Below are positions 1 through 12,296 of a stretch of DNA of 64,000 nucleotides, piece after piece (position 1 is the first letter of the stretch; every line of letters starts with the position of its first letter). Source of the stretch: Baylisascaris procyonis (lineage: Eukaryota; Nematoda; Chromadorea; Rhabditida; Ascarididae). The notes below the pieces were generated by a model. The model saw nothing but the letters and a program-made list of their open reading frames with translations. It did no database searches and was not told the DNA's origin. Position numbers and translations under genes: made by a program. The stretch spans positions 28,991 through 92,990 of the forward strand of contig JAZARR010000124.1 in assembly GCA_037389465.1 (NCBI GenBank), read 5' to 3'.

Positions 1-241
1 CCATAAGTTCTTCCTTTGTTTAGCAAAGCCCTATCAATCAACTGCCTCCTTTTCTAAGTTTTATATGCAAGTGCTTATTATTACTAACTTGGGTGTATAT
101 ATTTGCAGTAACGGTAATCCTATAGAGTTGTACCTGACGATCACGAACTTGCGCTTCTTTCATTTCCTCTTTCTGTTTCCTTTATTCATTATAATTATGT
201 GTATAACAAGGATTTATGGAGGTAATTGTTTGAAGGCACAC

Positions 242-2377
242 CTGTCTATTGCATCTGTTGTTATATGAAGAAAGTCTTCGAGGAATGCTACACCTGCGCT
301 GTTGATGAGATAATCGAATGGATGAAAGCCGGCCAATGCTGCTGTTATTTTTTCCTTGTTTTGTGTTATATCACATTCCACTGCCGATATATTTTTGTTC
401 TGTAATTTCTATTTGAAGATTGAAAAATTTTTTAATTGTGGTGCTATGATATGCAAAATTTTAGTAAATTTCTAGAATATTTTTTTGAATTTGATGAAAC
501 AACATGGAAAACAATAGGGCGTAGCATAGATATGACAGCTAACGATAAAAATTATACGTATCAAATTAAGCATTTTCACCTATAATGGAATATAATTTTA
601 AAATATTGTACACGTAAAAATATAAATATATACATGCATAAAGATGGAACCTGTCATAATATGTGTTGCATATGCAAATTTATGAAGAATATTCAACACC
701 GTTAGCAGATTTACAGTCATAAGATCAGATTGAGAATCGTTTAATGATTATCTCTATTATTGTCATAAAAAACTGATTTATTTGAAATTTAACTCTTAAT
801 ATGGAGATCTTTTCTTCATAAAACATCTCTTTCATAGGCTTGCAATAATAATATAGGAAATTTAAATAAAGCATAATCGCATGCTGTATGATTAGGTATG
901 ATTGTATTTGGATAATGCTGTTTTAAGATATTTGGATAATCCCGTTGAGACTGCAAATAAATGAAAAATATAGAGTAATTTCCTACCTGTTTGCAGAGTT
1001 CATTAAGTAGCGATCTATTTCTAGCTAACGCAACCACATCTGCACCATCGTTTGCGAATGCAATTGCAAGAGCTTTTCCGATTCCTGAAAAAAATGGATG
1101 GCTATTTTTAATTTTTAACAAAAAAAATGCGACGAAAATTTGCTCAAATAGCGAAGAAAACCGAAATATTTGCTCTGGAAATCGAACGACGTTTACTGAA
1201 TCCATAGATCATATTGTGCTGTTGGTGACTTTTTAACAAGGTCGTAAACCCGAGGAGGAACCTCAGGTGATGTGCGACTTCAGGTAATTATGGCAGCAAA
1301 TTCCAAAGCGAACATAATATATTCGTAAGAGATGATAAGTGAATAGTCAATAAATCTTTTTCCTCAATTCTTCCAGCAAAATGTTCCAATCCTTTTTCTG
1401 TACTTCTTATTGCGGTCATTTTTTCCCCTCACTTCTTCAGAATGTGCTTCTTCTATCTATTAATGAATTCAAGTGTAGTTTCTATGCAAATGTACTGTGA
1501 TGAATATTTTTAAAACTATATTTCGGCGGTAAGTGGATCGATTCGCCTACGTTTTGATTTAATGAATCTAATTCCAAAAGCTCTATCAAACGGTTATGAA
1601 TGCCTCAAATCGGTCACCTAACCTAGCCCGTGATTTCATCAGCAGAAGCCCCCTTATCTCGATTTTTGTGATTTTTACGGTCCTATTGATCCTAACCTGA
1701 ATTGATTTTAGCAATCGTAGCCCCCAAATTTTGATCCCTGCCGAATATGGGTAATCCGATCTTGTGGAAGTACAACGAATTCACCGAGATCCCAATATCT
1801 CCTCAATGATGCTGAAAATAAGTCCCTGGGGCTATCCACAGCGGAGACATAACACTCAAAAATAACGATTTTTTGCCTATGAGGAAGTAGCAGTTCACCT
1901 GAAAATACTTATATCTGAAATGGAAACTCGTGTTGGGGAGGGGTGAGGAAAGCTTATGTTGTTTTCGTCTCTCAAAATCGACTCACAAATGGAGAAACTC
2001 ATCGAGAAGCGAAAGGATTTATAGATAATTTGGAGTCATAACAAACTCATAATATACATTTCAACCCAAACCTGTAAAATCTGCTGTTTCCCTTATTTAT
2101 AAACAAATATATCTTGTGGCTGTTTGTGACCAAGTAGCAACTACTTCTATTCAAGCACTTTCAGTATGTGAAGCCATCGAATAAGCTCCCAGATCCCAAT
2201 AACTGAGTTTTTTTATATACTGGCTCATCTATTCCAACAAATAATCTTACCTTATGGATTTACCTGCCTAAAACAACTCCTTTCAATATGCATAATCTCG
2301 ATAATAAATGATGCAATGCACTTACCTTGAGTTGCACCTGTTATGAGCACCTTCTTTGCCGCAAAGGAAATATTCAT
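242..2377 (-). CDS. L-xylulose/dicarbonyl reductase-like short-chain dehydrogenase, 5' part
   Basis: Likely an NADPH-dependent short-chain dehydrogenase/reductase of the DCXR type, which reduces L-xylulose and alpha-dicarbonyls in the cytosol. Three exons are seen: 2326-2377, 987-1084 and 242-399, with consistent phases (1, 0, 2). The protein begins MNISFAAKKVLITGATQGIG, holding the TGxxxGxG dinucleotide-binding motif at residues 13-20. ALARNR follows at about 36-41, and an Arg after beta-2 is typical of NADPH-preferring members. The third exon has the CDIT acidic motif (D60) and NSAG at 83-86, the usual NNAG position. The catalytic Ser-Tyr-Lys part should lie beyond the left edge; no convincing exon was found in 1-241. 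An AG acceptor (ATTCAG) lies 5 nt before the ATG. The family is firm; the DCXR subgroup rests on N-terminal similarity recalled from knowledge. Confidence 0.82.
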
Positions 2378-2388
2378 TACACCTGAAT
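2378..2388 (-). promoter_or_regulatory. Probable spliced-leader acceptor before the reductase
   Basis: Minus-strand sequence TTCATTCAG followed by GTGTA and then the ATG. No coding exon is evident upstream, so this reads as a trans-splice acceptor leaving a 5-nt 5' leader. This is inferred from sequence shape only. Confidence 0.4.
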
Positions 2389-2389
2389 G

Positions 2390-4680
2390 AATTGATTATC
2401 TCTGCATTTATTAAAGGTAATAGCGCAAACAACAACCTTTCATTTTTCAATATTCGACAATGCAATGTAATTTGCATCTAAAGTGCTTAAAAGAGCGATC
2501 GAAATGCTGCCGAATATATTAAAATATGTCAAAAGATAGCAAGTGATAAGTTTATCAAAAAATTCGAGAATAATTTAAATTGGATTCTTTTAAACGTTAT
2601 CAGTCAAATGGGATATTTGAAAAGATTCTGATACTAAAATATTGTTGCAATTTAGAATACTAATAATTATCGGATTGTATGAAATGTTATACTGAGCAAG
2701 GCGATACTTAACTATGAAAGTGTTTCTTTGGAAAAAAAACTTGTAGGCAGATGACTGGCACTATATGCGACTCTCTCACTTTATTTTTTTCCCCATAAGG
2801 TTGGAGAACTCTTAAATTAACACACCTATAGCTGGAAAGCATCAAAAATCCAGAGAAATTTGAGTGAAAAAATTTGCACATACGTCCCAGCCGGCCCCCT
2901 TTTCATTATTTGCATCGAAATAACCTGTAGCTTCTACCTGCAAGCCCAAATATATCACACTTTGCGGAGTATGCAACTGACCTCTTTGCAATGACCTTCC
3001 CAATTTTTTCCCGGGGGGAGGGGGAGGAGAACACAAATATTTTATCTAAGTACTTTCCTGGAGAAGGCGTGTGAGGTTATCAAGGTTTCCTTTTTCATAA
3101 AAGAGAGCAACCTTCAACCTTTCTGTAGAGTTCCAGATTGATGCGATGAAAAATTAGTGCCGTCATAGCACTTATTCCGTGCAAAACGATTTCGATGCAA
3201 ATTTACTTGAAAAACGGATATTATACCAGCTGGGTGGTGGCATATTTTCCGTAATTTTTGTAATCTCGAACATCATCCGCCCACTATAACCATCATACGC
3301 GTCAAAGATAAGAATAAAAACTTCTGAACTCAATGCGTAGTACTTAAATTATTATTGCGATTGTATAGCTTTCTTTTCTTTAAACCAAGTGCGCTTGCTT
3401 TCTTTTTGATAAGATCGTTTTCGATTAGTGGCAAAAAACTTTAACAGTAATATCAAATTTCATTTCATTCCATTTCCTAAGTCTCAATAAGAATTCATTT
3501 GTCCTACCCGAAATAATATAATTTTATTTTTTATCTACTCTTACCTAAATAGGAGAATGGTTAGGAGTTATTCTACAAAGTTTATCAATTCATAAACTCC
3601 ACCTATTTATTTATTGAATTTTGCAACATTTCATATAGGGAAATAGGGAAATTATATATACAAGTATATTTAAATGGTATAGAACAATCATCGAGAAGCA
3701 ATAAAAAAACGAGAAAGCAAACACATGGATGCATTTCCAATTCCTATGTAAACGCTTCAAAATTAAAAAGCATTAAGAGAAATAAGGGGTTAACATTGCA
3801 AGAATATAGGCAATAGGGATATTTAAGAGATGAGATTTGAAGTGAATTGAGTATTAGAACGATTCAGGTCTCTCATGAAACGTTTAATATGATCTTCTTT
3901 TTACGATATTTTTTTAGAGAATATTCCACAGTTGTACAATACGATAATAAAACCTATTTACCTATTCGAATTATTGTTTATGACATATGTTCGTAAGGCT
4001 ATCGAAAGTTCATATCAATACTGTTCATATTCAATGATTCTATCAAAGAAATCGAAGGATGGGCTTTCAGAAAAACCGCAGAATCAGTTCAGTGATATGA
4101 ATGCATGATGATATGATCAGCTAAGTGCAACAAATAGTTCAACGAGTTTATAGATTGTTTTATAGCAGCATTATGGATGATTGGTTAAACTCAATGTTTG
4201 CGATATTCGAAACGCTCTCTAATCTCATTTGATAGGTTCATTAGTCAAGTCAATAATGCGAAATGCGAAAAGTTCGAAGAGGAAACTGATATGGAGAAAT
4301 TTCGATGCAAAAAGACCTGCATAAAATCGACTATGTATACTGAAAAACAAGGTAAGAATATTCATGGACATCTCAATCATAGGCAAAAACATAATACTAA
4401 TAAGTTCAAATTATCGACTTCTTCATACAATAATTGCAATTAATGCTATGGAAGAGAATCGTTTCCTAAAATCACAGAAAATATTCTTGAACGATGTTTT
4501 TGATGTAAACTTCTTCAAAGCCTAATATATCATTAAGTGAACTTTCAAATAGACGCGTTGAAAGGGAAATTCATCACCGAAATAAGCAAATGAGTTAAGC
4601 TATAAAGCGTCGCTGTTAAGCAAAAGAATTGTCAGTGGATTATATGTGAAACAGTTCAACTGACAGCAAGAAGAGCGCTT
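2390..4680. other. Intergenic, no gene recognised
   Basis: AT-rich sequence between the reductase start and the LINE remnant. The only notable element is a C/G-rich homopurine patch near 3010-3030. An open frame at 4198-4443 on the plus strand (81 codons, Lys-rich) could be the worn 5' flank of the LINE but has no recognisable motif. Confidence 0.5.
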
Positions 4681-6480
4681 ATGAAAGTCGAAGGCAGTTT
4701 TATTGTACGGCACTATAAGCAAAAAAAGAAACTCAAAGAGGATGCGATAAAAAAAGCAAGAATAAAGAAGACTGAAAAAAGCCAGTTTCAGCTGAGGGCT
4801 ATCAACGGCATTCAGGGACGGTCGAATTGTGTTGAGGGTTTTATAAAGAATTATCAGAGTGGGGGAGGGGGGGAAGAAGTAGAGTCAGTAGTTAGGCAGC
4901 TCCACACAGGTAAGTACCCAGGAAATGAGGATATCCGCCCGGACATCAAAGGGCGAGAGAACAGAACTTTTTTAAGCACAAGCAGCTCGATTCAGCACAT
5001 ATTGCAAGGACAGAAGAACCCCTGCTGTGTGAAAGATGTCAAGAACAATACTGCCAATGAAGAAAGGGGATCGTAAGGATCGCAGCAACTACCGGTCAGT
5101 CGCGCTGTAATCTCATATATAAAGGACGTCTATACGGATCATTCTGATCCGCCTCACTAAACCCCTGGATCTGCACATCTGCACACAAGCAGAAAACAAG
5201 CTGGCTTTAATAACGGCTACTCAACGATCGGCCATCTACACGTAGTCCGTCAATTACTGAAAAGAGATGGAAGGACTTCCAGGAACGTCTCTGCTTCGCT
5301 TTCGTCTATTACAAGAAAGCATTAAATTTGATAGAGATCAATGTGGTACTCAACGCACTAAATAGAATCAGCATCAGCCCAAAAGACGTCGATCTACTAT
5401 AAGAGTTGAACACCGGTTGCAGCATAGAATTCAAATTTCTTAATGATGTCTGTCATATTAATACATTTGCGAAGGAATATGCAAGGTGATACAATCCCAC
5501 CAAGGCTCTGTGTCATAACGCTAAATGCATTTTCAATTCGCTCAATTGGAATGGAGGCATCATCATCGATGACGAGCAATTGACGCATTTACTATTTGCA
5601 GACGACTGCGCTATGCTTGCCTATAGCACATCAGAATTGCAAAGTAAGCTGAAACAGCTCCAGAATGATTCCGAGAACAACGAACTGAAAATGAATCTAT
5701 GAAAATGAAATAGATGTGGAAACTGTTTCACTCTCTGCTGGACCATTCATTAAATCGGTAATTACGTCTGCTTAAGATATGTGCTGACAACTACCCAAAT
5801 GAATACATTAGGCTTAGAGAGTGGCATGGGTTTATTTGAATACGACAAAAACCACAATTCTCGATAAAGGGCTAATAATGAGAACAAAAACAAAGTTATT
5901 CCACTTCACAGCCATGCTTATCGTGCCATACGGAGCGAAGAGTTGAACAACAACTAAAACAGATGGAGAGAGAACGACTGTAACGTAAATAGCAATAGAA
6001 CGCATAACAATGTAAGGTGTCCTACCGAGATCATATCACTTCAGAAGATATGCGTCATCGCACATCGCACGAAATTTGCTGATCTGGTCGAGTAACTGTA
6101 CTATTCTGAACGCGAATAGGTGGATCATAAAGCTTACCGTATAGTCGACCAAAAAACCTAGTAGATAAACCCGGTGGTAAGAATATTTGATCATCGAGAG
6201 CGGCATATATGAAGAAGATTGCATCTACGCGACTGGAGTAAAGACGGATTCACAAAGGTCATAAAGGTGAGTAGCGGTGGTCAGCTGATCGAGAATGGCG
6301 GATGCGGAAGGGGAAGCTCCACTTCAATGATTACATCAACTTTGCAACAACAGTTGGTAGTACATGACGACAAATTAAGCGATCCGACAATTCAAATTGC
6401 AAGTGAGTATACGAATGAATTTGTATAGAAGTTACCTCTTGCCATTTGACCCCTACAAGTGGGACACAATACAACTGGGC
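4681..6480 (+). mobile_element. Decayed RTE-type non-LTR retrotransposon (LINE) ORF2 remnant
   Basis: Fragments in several frames, broken by stops and indels, follow the order of an RTE reverse transcriptase. A Lys/Arg-rich segment lies at 4681-5076. A KKGDRKDRSNYR-like block follows near 5060-5110 (usual family form KKGDxxDxxNYRP). The YKKALNLIEINVVLNAL block is near 5310-5370 (usual form FVDYEKAFDSVExxAVLxAL). The catalytic LLFADDCAML block, with FADD as the polymerase aspartate motif, is near 5580-5620. The LPTMLYGxE-like block is at about 5915-5940, and a RDHITSEDMRHRT-like block near 6025-6065. The endonuclease domain was not found. Clearly inactive; the 3' end is uncertain and could lie anywhere in 6200-6520. 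Confidence 0.78.
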
Positions 6481-6489
6481 ATGGTTGGT

Positions 6490-7200
6490 CGGTAACTATT
6501 GTCGGAGATCGCTGGATATATGCAAATTCGGTTGTTCAAAGAATAAGGATGAACTCGACTAGATACATATGGGTATATATGCGCGCATGATGGCAAATTA
6601 TCAGCAATTTTACTGAAGAATCATCATACATGACATTCTTATTCAAATTGGCAAGTATTAGTGTTTAATAGTGATTTAAGAGGCAATTTCATTATGAACG
6701 TCTATACTAAAAAGGCTATTCGTATTTAAAAAAAAAAAAAAAAAAACTTAGACATAGAAGATATTCCTCAATGAAATAGTAGAACGGAAATTTGCATGCA
6801 TGTCTGCCTAAGAATTAGTTTGCTAAATAACGGTGAAGGAATACGATGACGCAGATTATGTTTTATCTCTCAATATAAGTGATATATATATTCTTTTGAT
6901 ACAAATTATATACAAATTTTATAATGCATACAAATTTTAGCGCAAAATTAAAACAGAATTTTGAAAAAACAGAGTGCAAATTGAATTTAAAAAACGTTAT
7001 ACAAGAACCTAATCTGGATTCAACTAATCTCCAGCGTTAATGTCTCTGGCTTTATTGAAGTATGGACTTTTCAGCGAAAATTTTCTTCAAACGTTTGTAA
7101 GTTTTATTCGAGTGCTGATTTCACATTTGAATGTATCCATGCAACTAATATACATCTAACAAAAAGCATAAGTCATACAGAATTAAACGTATAAAATCTA
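6490..7200. other. Intergenic, no gene seen
   Basis: AT-rich, with an A17 run near 6729-6745 that may be a retroelement tail or a simple homopolymer. No coding similarity recognised. Confidence 0.4.
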
Positions 7201-7205
7201 ATGCA

Positions 7206-7472
7206 GAGACCCAGAAGGCAAGCTAAAGACCCGAAAGGCTTATTATTACAGGAGACCCGGGAGGCAAGGAAGAGACCCGAAAAGCTTATTATTACGGGGG
7301 ACTCGGAAGGCAAAGTAGAGACCCCAAGGGCTTATTATTACGAGAGACCCGGAAGGCAAGGTAGAGACCCGAAAAGCTTATTATTACGGGAGACTCGGAA
7401 GGCAAAGTAGAGACCCCAAGGGCTTATTATTACGAGAGACTCGGAAGGCAAGGTAGAGACCCTAAAGGCTTA
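7206..7472. repeat. 46-bp minisatellite, about 5.8 copies, with 92-bp higher-order period
   Basis: Unit starts fall at 7206, 7252, 7298, 7344, 7390 and 7436, exactly 46 bp apart. Each unit begins GAGACYCGGAAGGCAA, continues AGAGACCC, and ends with CTTATTATTACG. Units 3 and 5 share one variant (AAAGTAGAGACCCCAAGGG) and unit 4 carries the other (GAGACCCGAAAAGC), so the array grew partly by duplication of a 92-bp dimer. Unit length is not a multiple of three, so no single repeated peptide is encoded, although one frame happens to stay open. The array is GC-richer than its surroundings. Confidence 0.95.
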
Positions 7473-7479
7473 GTACTGG

Positions 7480-9095
7480 TCCTATAAAAAGAAATATTTG
7501 CCTCGAGAGGATAGAATTCGACAAAAGTGGCACTGAAAATCGGGAAATAAACAATATTACAACACATCAAGTGAAATCATTAGCCAATAAATATTCATCT
7601 CAAAAAGGAAAACTGTCTCTTCTCTTTCTGTTCAACTATATTCTCCTTCTTCACGAAGCTCTTTTGCTCATATTTACACGACGTTATTTTGGCATTTATC
7701 GTCATCAACGCACATTAAACGAATCGTTGCAATTCACCTGATTGTTAATAATTCAAGCAGTTAGTGCACAACAATGATAAAAACCATCACTGCGGAGTGT
7801 ATATGCAGTCTCATATCTTATCAAGCGAGCTTACAGACGATTGGTGGTATGATCTTATTCCCGATTGATCGATAATTTCACAGCACTATTGGTTTTTTTT
7901 TCATTAGACGGTTCAATTGCAGCACTAAATCAAAAGATTCGAATCGAATGTTGTTTGGAACATATCATGCAAGCCTTTCAACGTTGTTTTCTTGAACAAT
8001 AGTTCCTCATAAATTAAAAGCTTGTTGAATATCTGAACTCCTATTAGAATGGATCCGATCTATCAGTTTAAAATTTTCATTTCAAACAAAATGGGTAATC
8101 CCTTTTCGAATGACTACAACCATCACTAACGATATTATTGCTTAGGACAACGTTAATAAACAACTATTATAGAATTTGCATATTACTTGCTGATGATATG
8201 TAAATTTATCACCTTTATATTAACTTCTCATTGATTTGCATATGCCGCAAGTTGATGTAACACTTTTAACAATTTTTTAACTGCTACGAAGAATATCATC
8301 ACTTGGAAATGTAAATTTTTCCATATGAATTTCGGGCAAAAATTCATCCTTCCTTTTGTACGTTAACTTTCACTATTTGCAGGTGATGACATACATGACG
8401 CTGATGTAACATTTCGGGCAGATTTTCACTATTATCTATAGTGCTCTGAAATTGTTGCAAAGATCTTTAAAGACTGAAATTATATTTACGTTTTATCCGT
8501 TTCAGGCATGATAGTTTCCAATTTCCTAACTGATCAGTTCATATTTTCCAGAATTTGGCCGTAAACCATTTTCCGTAACTGTTTAAGAAAAAATTCTATC
8601 AACAATATGTTGTTATACCCAACTCCTCTAATTAAAGCAATCATAACAATCCAACAGTAACGCGAACACAGAATCTCTATTCTGCCTTCGGTGGTGGAAA
8701 TTGGTCAGTTGCACAATAATTGCGCCCAATTAAGTGGACATGAGTTTGTGGGTAGGACTGAGGTTGAATTTCAATGTTATGTTCAGCGTATTGGTGTTGA
8801 AAAATTCTTAAACTTTTTTTAAAAATCGTTTTATGTGCCCATATGTAACGATTGCACCTGTTGAAGCTTTAATTATCGTGGAGCTCTGAACATCTAAATT
8901 AAGCCGATTAATGCCGTATTTTAATTAAGCATCCCCATAACGGTGTTTCGAAACGGCTTATTAAATTTTTTTTTTAAACACAGAAATGCAAAATGGAATA
9001 ATTTGGGTGGTCTATATTATCTATATTATAACTGAGGTATTTGTTGGGCAAGTATGACGAATGGAATATTATAATATGAGCAGCATTAATTTCTA
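7480..9095. other. Intergenic, no gene seen
   Basis: AT-rich spacer between the minisatellite and the 3' end of the fusion-protein-like gene. No exon with both splice sites and recognisable similarity was found on either strand. Confidence 0.45.
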
Positions 9096-9101
9096 GCACA
9101 C

Positions 9102-9107
9102 TTTATT
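9102..9107 (-). promoter_or_regulatory. Polyadenylation signal AATAAA of the fusion-protein-like gene
   Basis: AATAAA on the minus strand (TTTATT on plus) about 96 nt past the stop codon at 9203, a normal 3' UTR distance. Confidence 0.55.
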
Positions 9108-9202
9108 GCTTCAACAAAATTAGCTTATTCGTTGCAAATCAAGAATTCTTTTCGATTGATGTTATACAATCGATGATTGATCTATGGGAATTGCATATCA
9201 TA

Positions 9203-12200
9203 TCAAACGTTATCACCACAACATTGTTCACAATCCGATGCGCTTCGTACAGTGAACACTCTGTGATGATACCATTGACGTGCATTCGACGGTTTACATA
9301 TAGGACCACAACGACAACAACAGAAATATAGACCACACAATGCGATAACACCAATAATCGTGAAACACAGATAAGCATTGAATGATGAGTTGAGTATAAG
9401 ATCGTATGCCTTTTCGAAGATACTTTTGTCCAGTGCAGCAATTGCTACTGTCACTTTCCTCTCGTGTGCATTCAACCTTGCGATTAGTGCTTCATTCTTT
9501 TCGGCCAGCTGATCGAATTCGGCCATCGTCAATTCGTCCACATAAATTTGCAGAGGCTGAATAAATCGTTTTTTTTTTAATTTTGGACATTTTGTACATA
9601 TTATGCATAAACCTTGGCAAAAATTGGCCTATATTGGCCAATATATTCCATTGGCCAAAAAGCTACTTTGCAATATTTCTCGCAGTATATAGTACGCAAA
9701 TATGCGTACGTAGTATACATATGTAAACCGGTGCATGGGAAGTAAAATATGCAAATTTTTCCTTTTCCATTCTTAAATATTTGCTGACAAACTAGCTGAT
9801 CCGAGTGAAACATCTGAGAAAGTGTTTTTAACGAGAGAAATAGAATAAGCATATGAACATACGAAATATTTTCTATAATAGCCCGGAAATAAACGAAATT
9901 TCTTTTTTATACCAAACATTGGCCAATCGAGAAATCAGATTTCATATAAAGGGCTTAGTGGAATGACCACAAAATGCCTAAAGGCAGAGTGATACAGGCT
10001 AAATGATTGTAAGGTAGAGGGATGTACAATGGGATGGAAGATTAGAAAATTGTAAAATGGGATGAACGGCGAATAAAAGAAATCGTGGTTTTGATTGCAA
10101 AAAAAAACTGCTGAAGAAAATCTTTTCTACGTTAAGACTCGTCTACACACAATATCACCCATCGATATCTTCTTTATTCTGATTAACCCATACCAGAGGT
10201 TATATAAATTTCTTTTCAGAATCTCCTTCTTGTTCATCCAATAATTCTATCCCACCTTTATATCACGATTATGAGAACGCAAAATATGCATAAATTTGGA
10301 TAATGCAGAAATACTAGATATTGCTGGACAGAATTAATTTGCATAAGAAATATAGCCTAGTAGAACATATTGAGGAAATAAAACTTACCGTTTGATAATG
10401 CTGTAGGAAAGAGGTTGTATTAGCGGTTCCAATTAAAACCTCATTACCGATACGTGCAATACAATTTCGAGCCACTTTCAATGTAAATACAGGTGAGTAG
10501 ACCTTTTGATGGAACCATATTGTTGAATTGCCGATTATAAAACTCTATAAACATTGAAATGGCCTCACACTGCAATGCAGAAAATGAGCTTCACCTGTCC
10601 CTTTGACAGGTAAAGTTAATGCAAGAAGCACTGAATGAGTGAGGAAATTCTAAAAAAGCAAGGTAATGCAGCACAATATCTACTGCAGCACAAAAGTCGG
10701 GAAACCCCTACTTATTGGGCTAACTGCACAGAAACCATGGGAATAGTTGAACTAATGCAACCACAGTTGGTGCGAATATTTCATAGTGGAAGAGTTCTGT
10801 GGGTGGTACTGATTTTGCTTAGCGATGAACTAAAAAGTTACGCAGCATTAATTTTATGAATCTATCTTCATTATAAATGCCTCGGGATATAAATGCAATG
10901 AAACGTGTCAACGCTTTTCACTACAAATTCTCCTCAATAATACATCCCCCAGGTAATCGTCAAGCATTACCTTGGCATAGTTGAGGACGAATAGTTCCCA
11001 ACGATTATATATTTCATAGATATGAAATTCCACAGTGTTTCTTATCAAAAGAGATCTCTCCCATAAAATTCTCTCTTTAATGAACTTTTTCACTCTTCCG
11101 TTATGAAATTTTGTTTTTTCTTTCTACTAAAATTCGTAAAATACTACGGAAATAAATGAGAAAACACATCAGAGGATTTAGCACGATGTGTGCTTTTGTA
11201 ATTTCGTTCACTGCATCAACCAGTTTCATAAATTGCCAACTGATAATAAAGTATGCATATCAATGCACTTACATTTTAATAGGTTCAAATAGATGAAAAT
11301 TATCAGTAATTAATTAACATTTTTATCAGTTACTACTTAGTAATGATAGTTGATAATCACCTGGCTATTACTAATGATGATCGATTATGAATAACAAAGA
11401 GCATGATGAAAATTTTTGATAAACAACGGTAGAAACAAGAGAGATGATCTGACCTTTTCATTTGTGGCCACAATATAGAGATCACGAATTCGTTGCACAT
11501 GAGTGAAACTTCCATTAACACGACGTACATGCACAATACAATTGTTTAATGTGTTCACCTCGCATTCCGACGTATCAAGTTGCGATATAGGACAATCGTA
11601 AACGTAGCCACCCTGAATATTTATAATCCCCTAATTAATTGTCAATAATTTAATAATCAGATAACATAGTCGGGTAATAGTCAGTTAAACAATAGTCAGG
11701 TAATAAAGCTTTTAAAGACTAAAAGGAATATAAGTTAAGATATCCTATCAATCGTAATTCTGCACATCACTAAAAGTTATGATAAAATCGCTAAAAATTA
11801 TCAACCCTATAACAGTTTTATTTATCAATATCATTCAAATGAAATATGAAAAACAAATTCAAAAGTTCAAATATCATAAAATTTGCATAATATGAATGAT
11901 TGTTGAGGAAGCATTTCTCACATAATATTCCATTATAATAAAAACCGAATAGGAATTTCATTTTCTCCCGCCTCATCTACTATTGCCAATTCTCTATACA
12001 ATTCCTATTATCTGTAAGTATAAAAGATGATTCATTATTCAAAGCAATATTTGAATTAGTGGATTGAAATCTGTTCTATAATGCATCCACTTCACGACCT
12101 GCAAGAAGTAGAGGCCGACCTAAAGACCACAGGGGCCAGCTGGATCAGAGAGGCATTGGATCAGGGCAGATGGAAGCAGATGGAAGCGATATGAAGAGAC

Positions 12201-12233
12201 ATTTATTCGTAATGAATGCTCTATTCATTGAAA

Positions 12234-12296
<63 letters not shown>

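Noticed and set aside
65..268. Plus-strand 67-codon frame at the left edge
   Set aside because: Overlaps the antisense reductase exon 242-399. No splice or family signal of its own.
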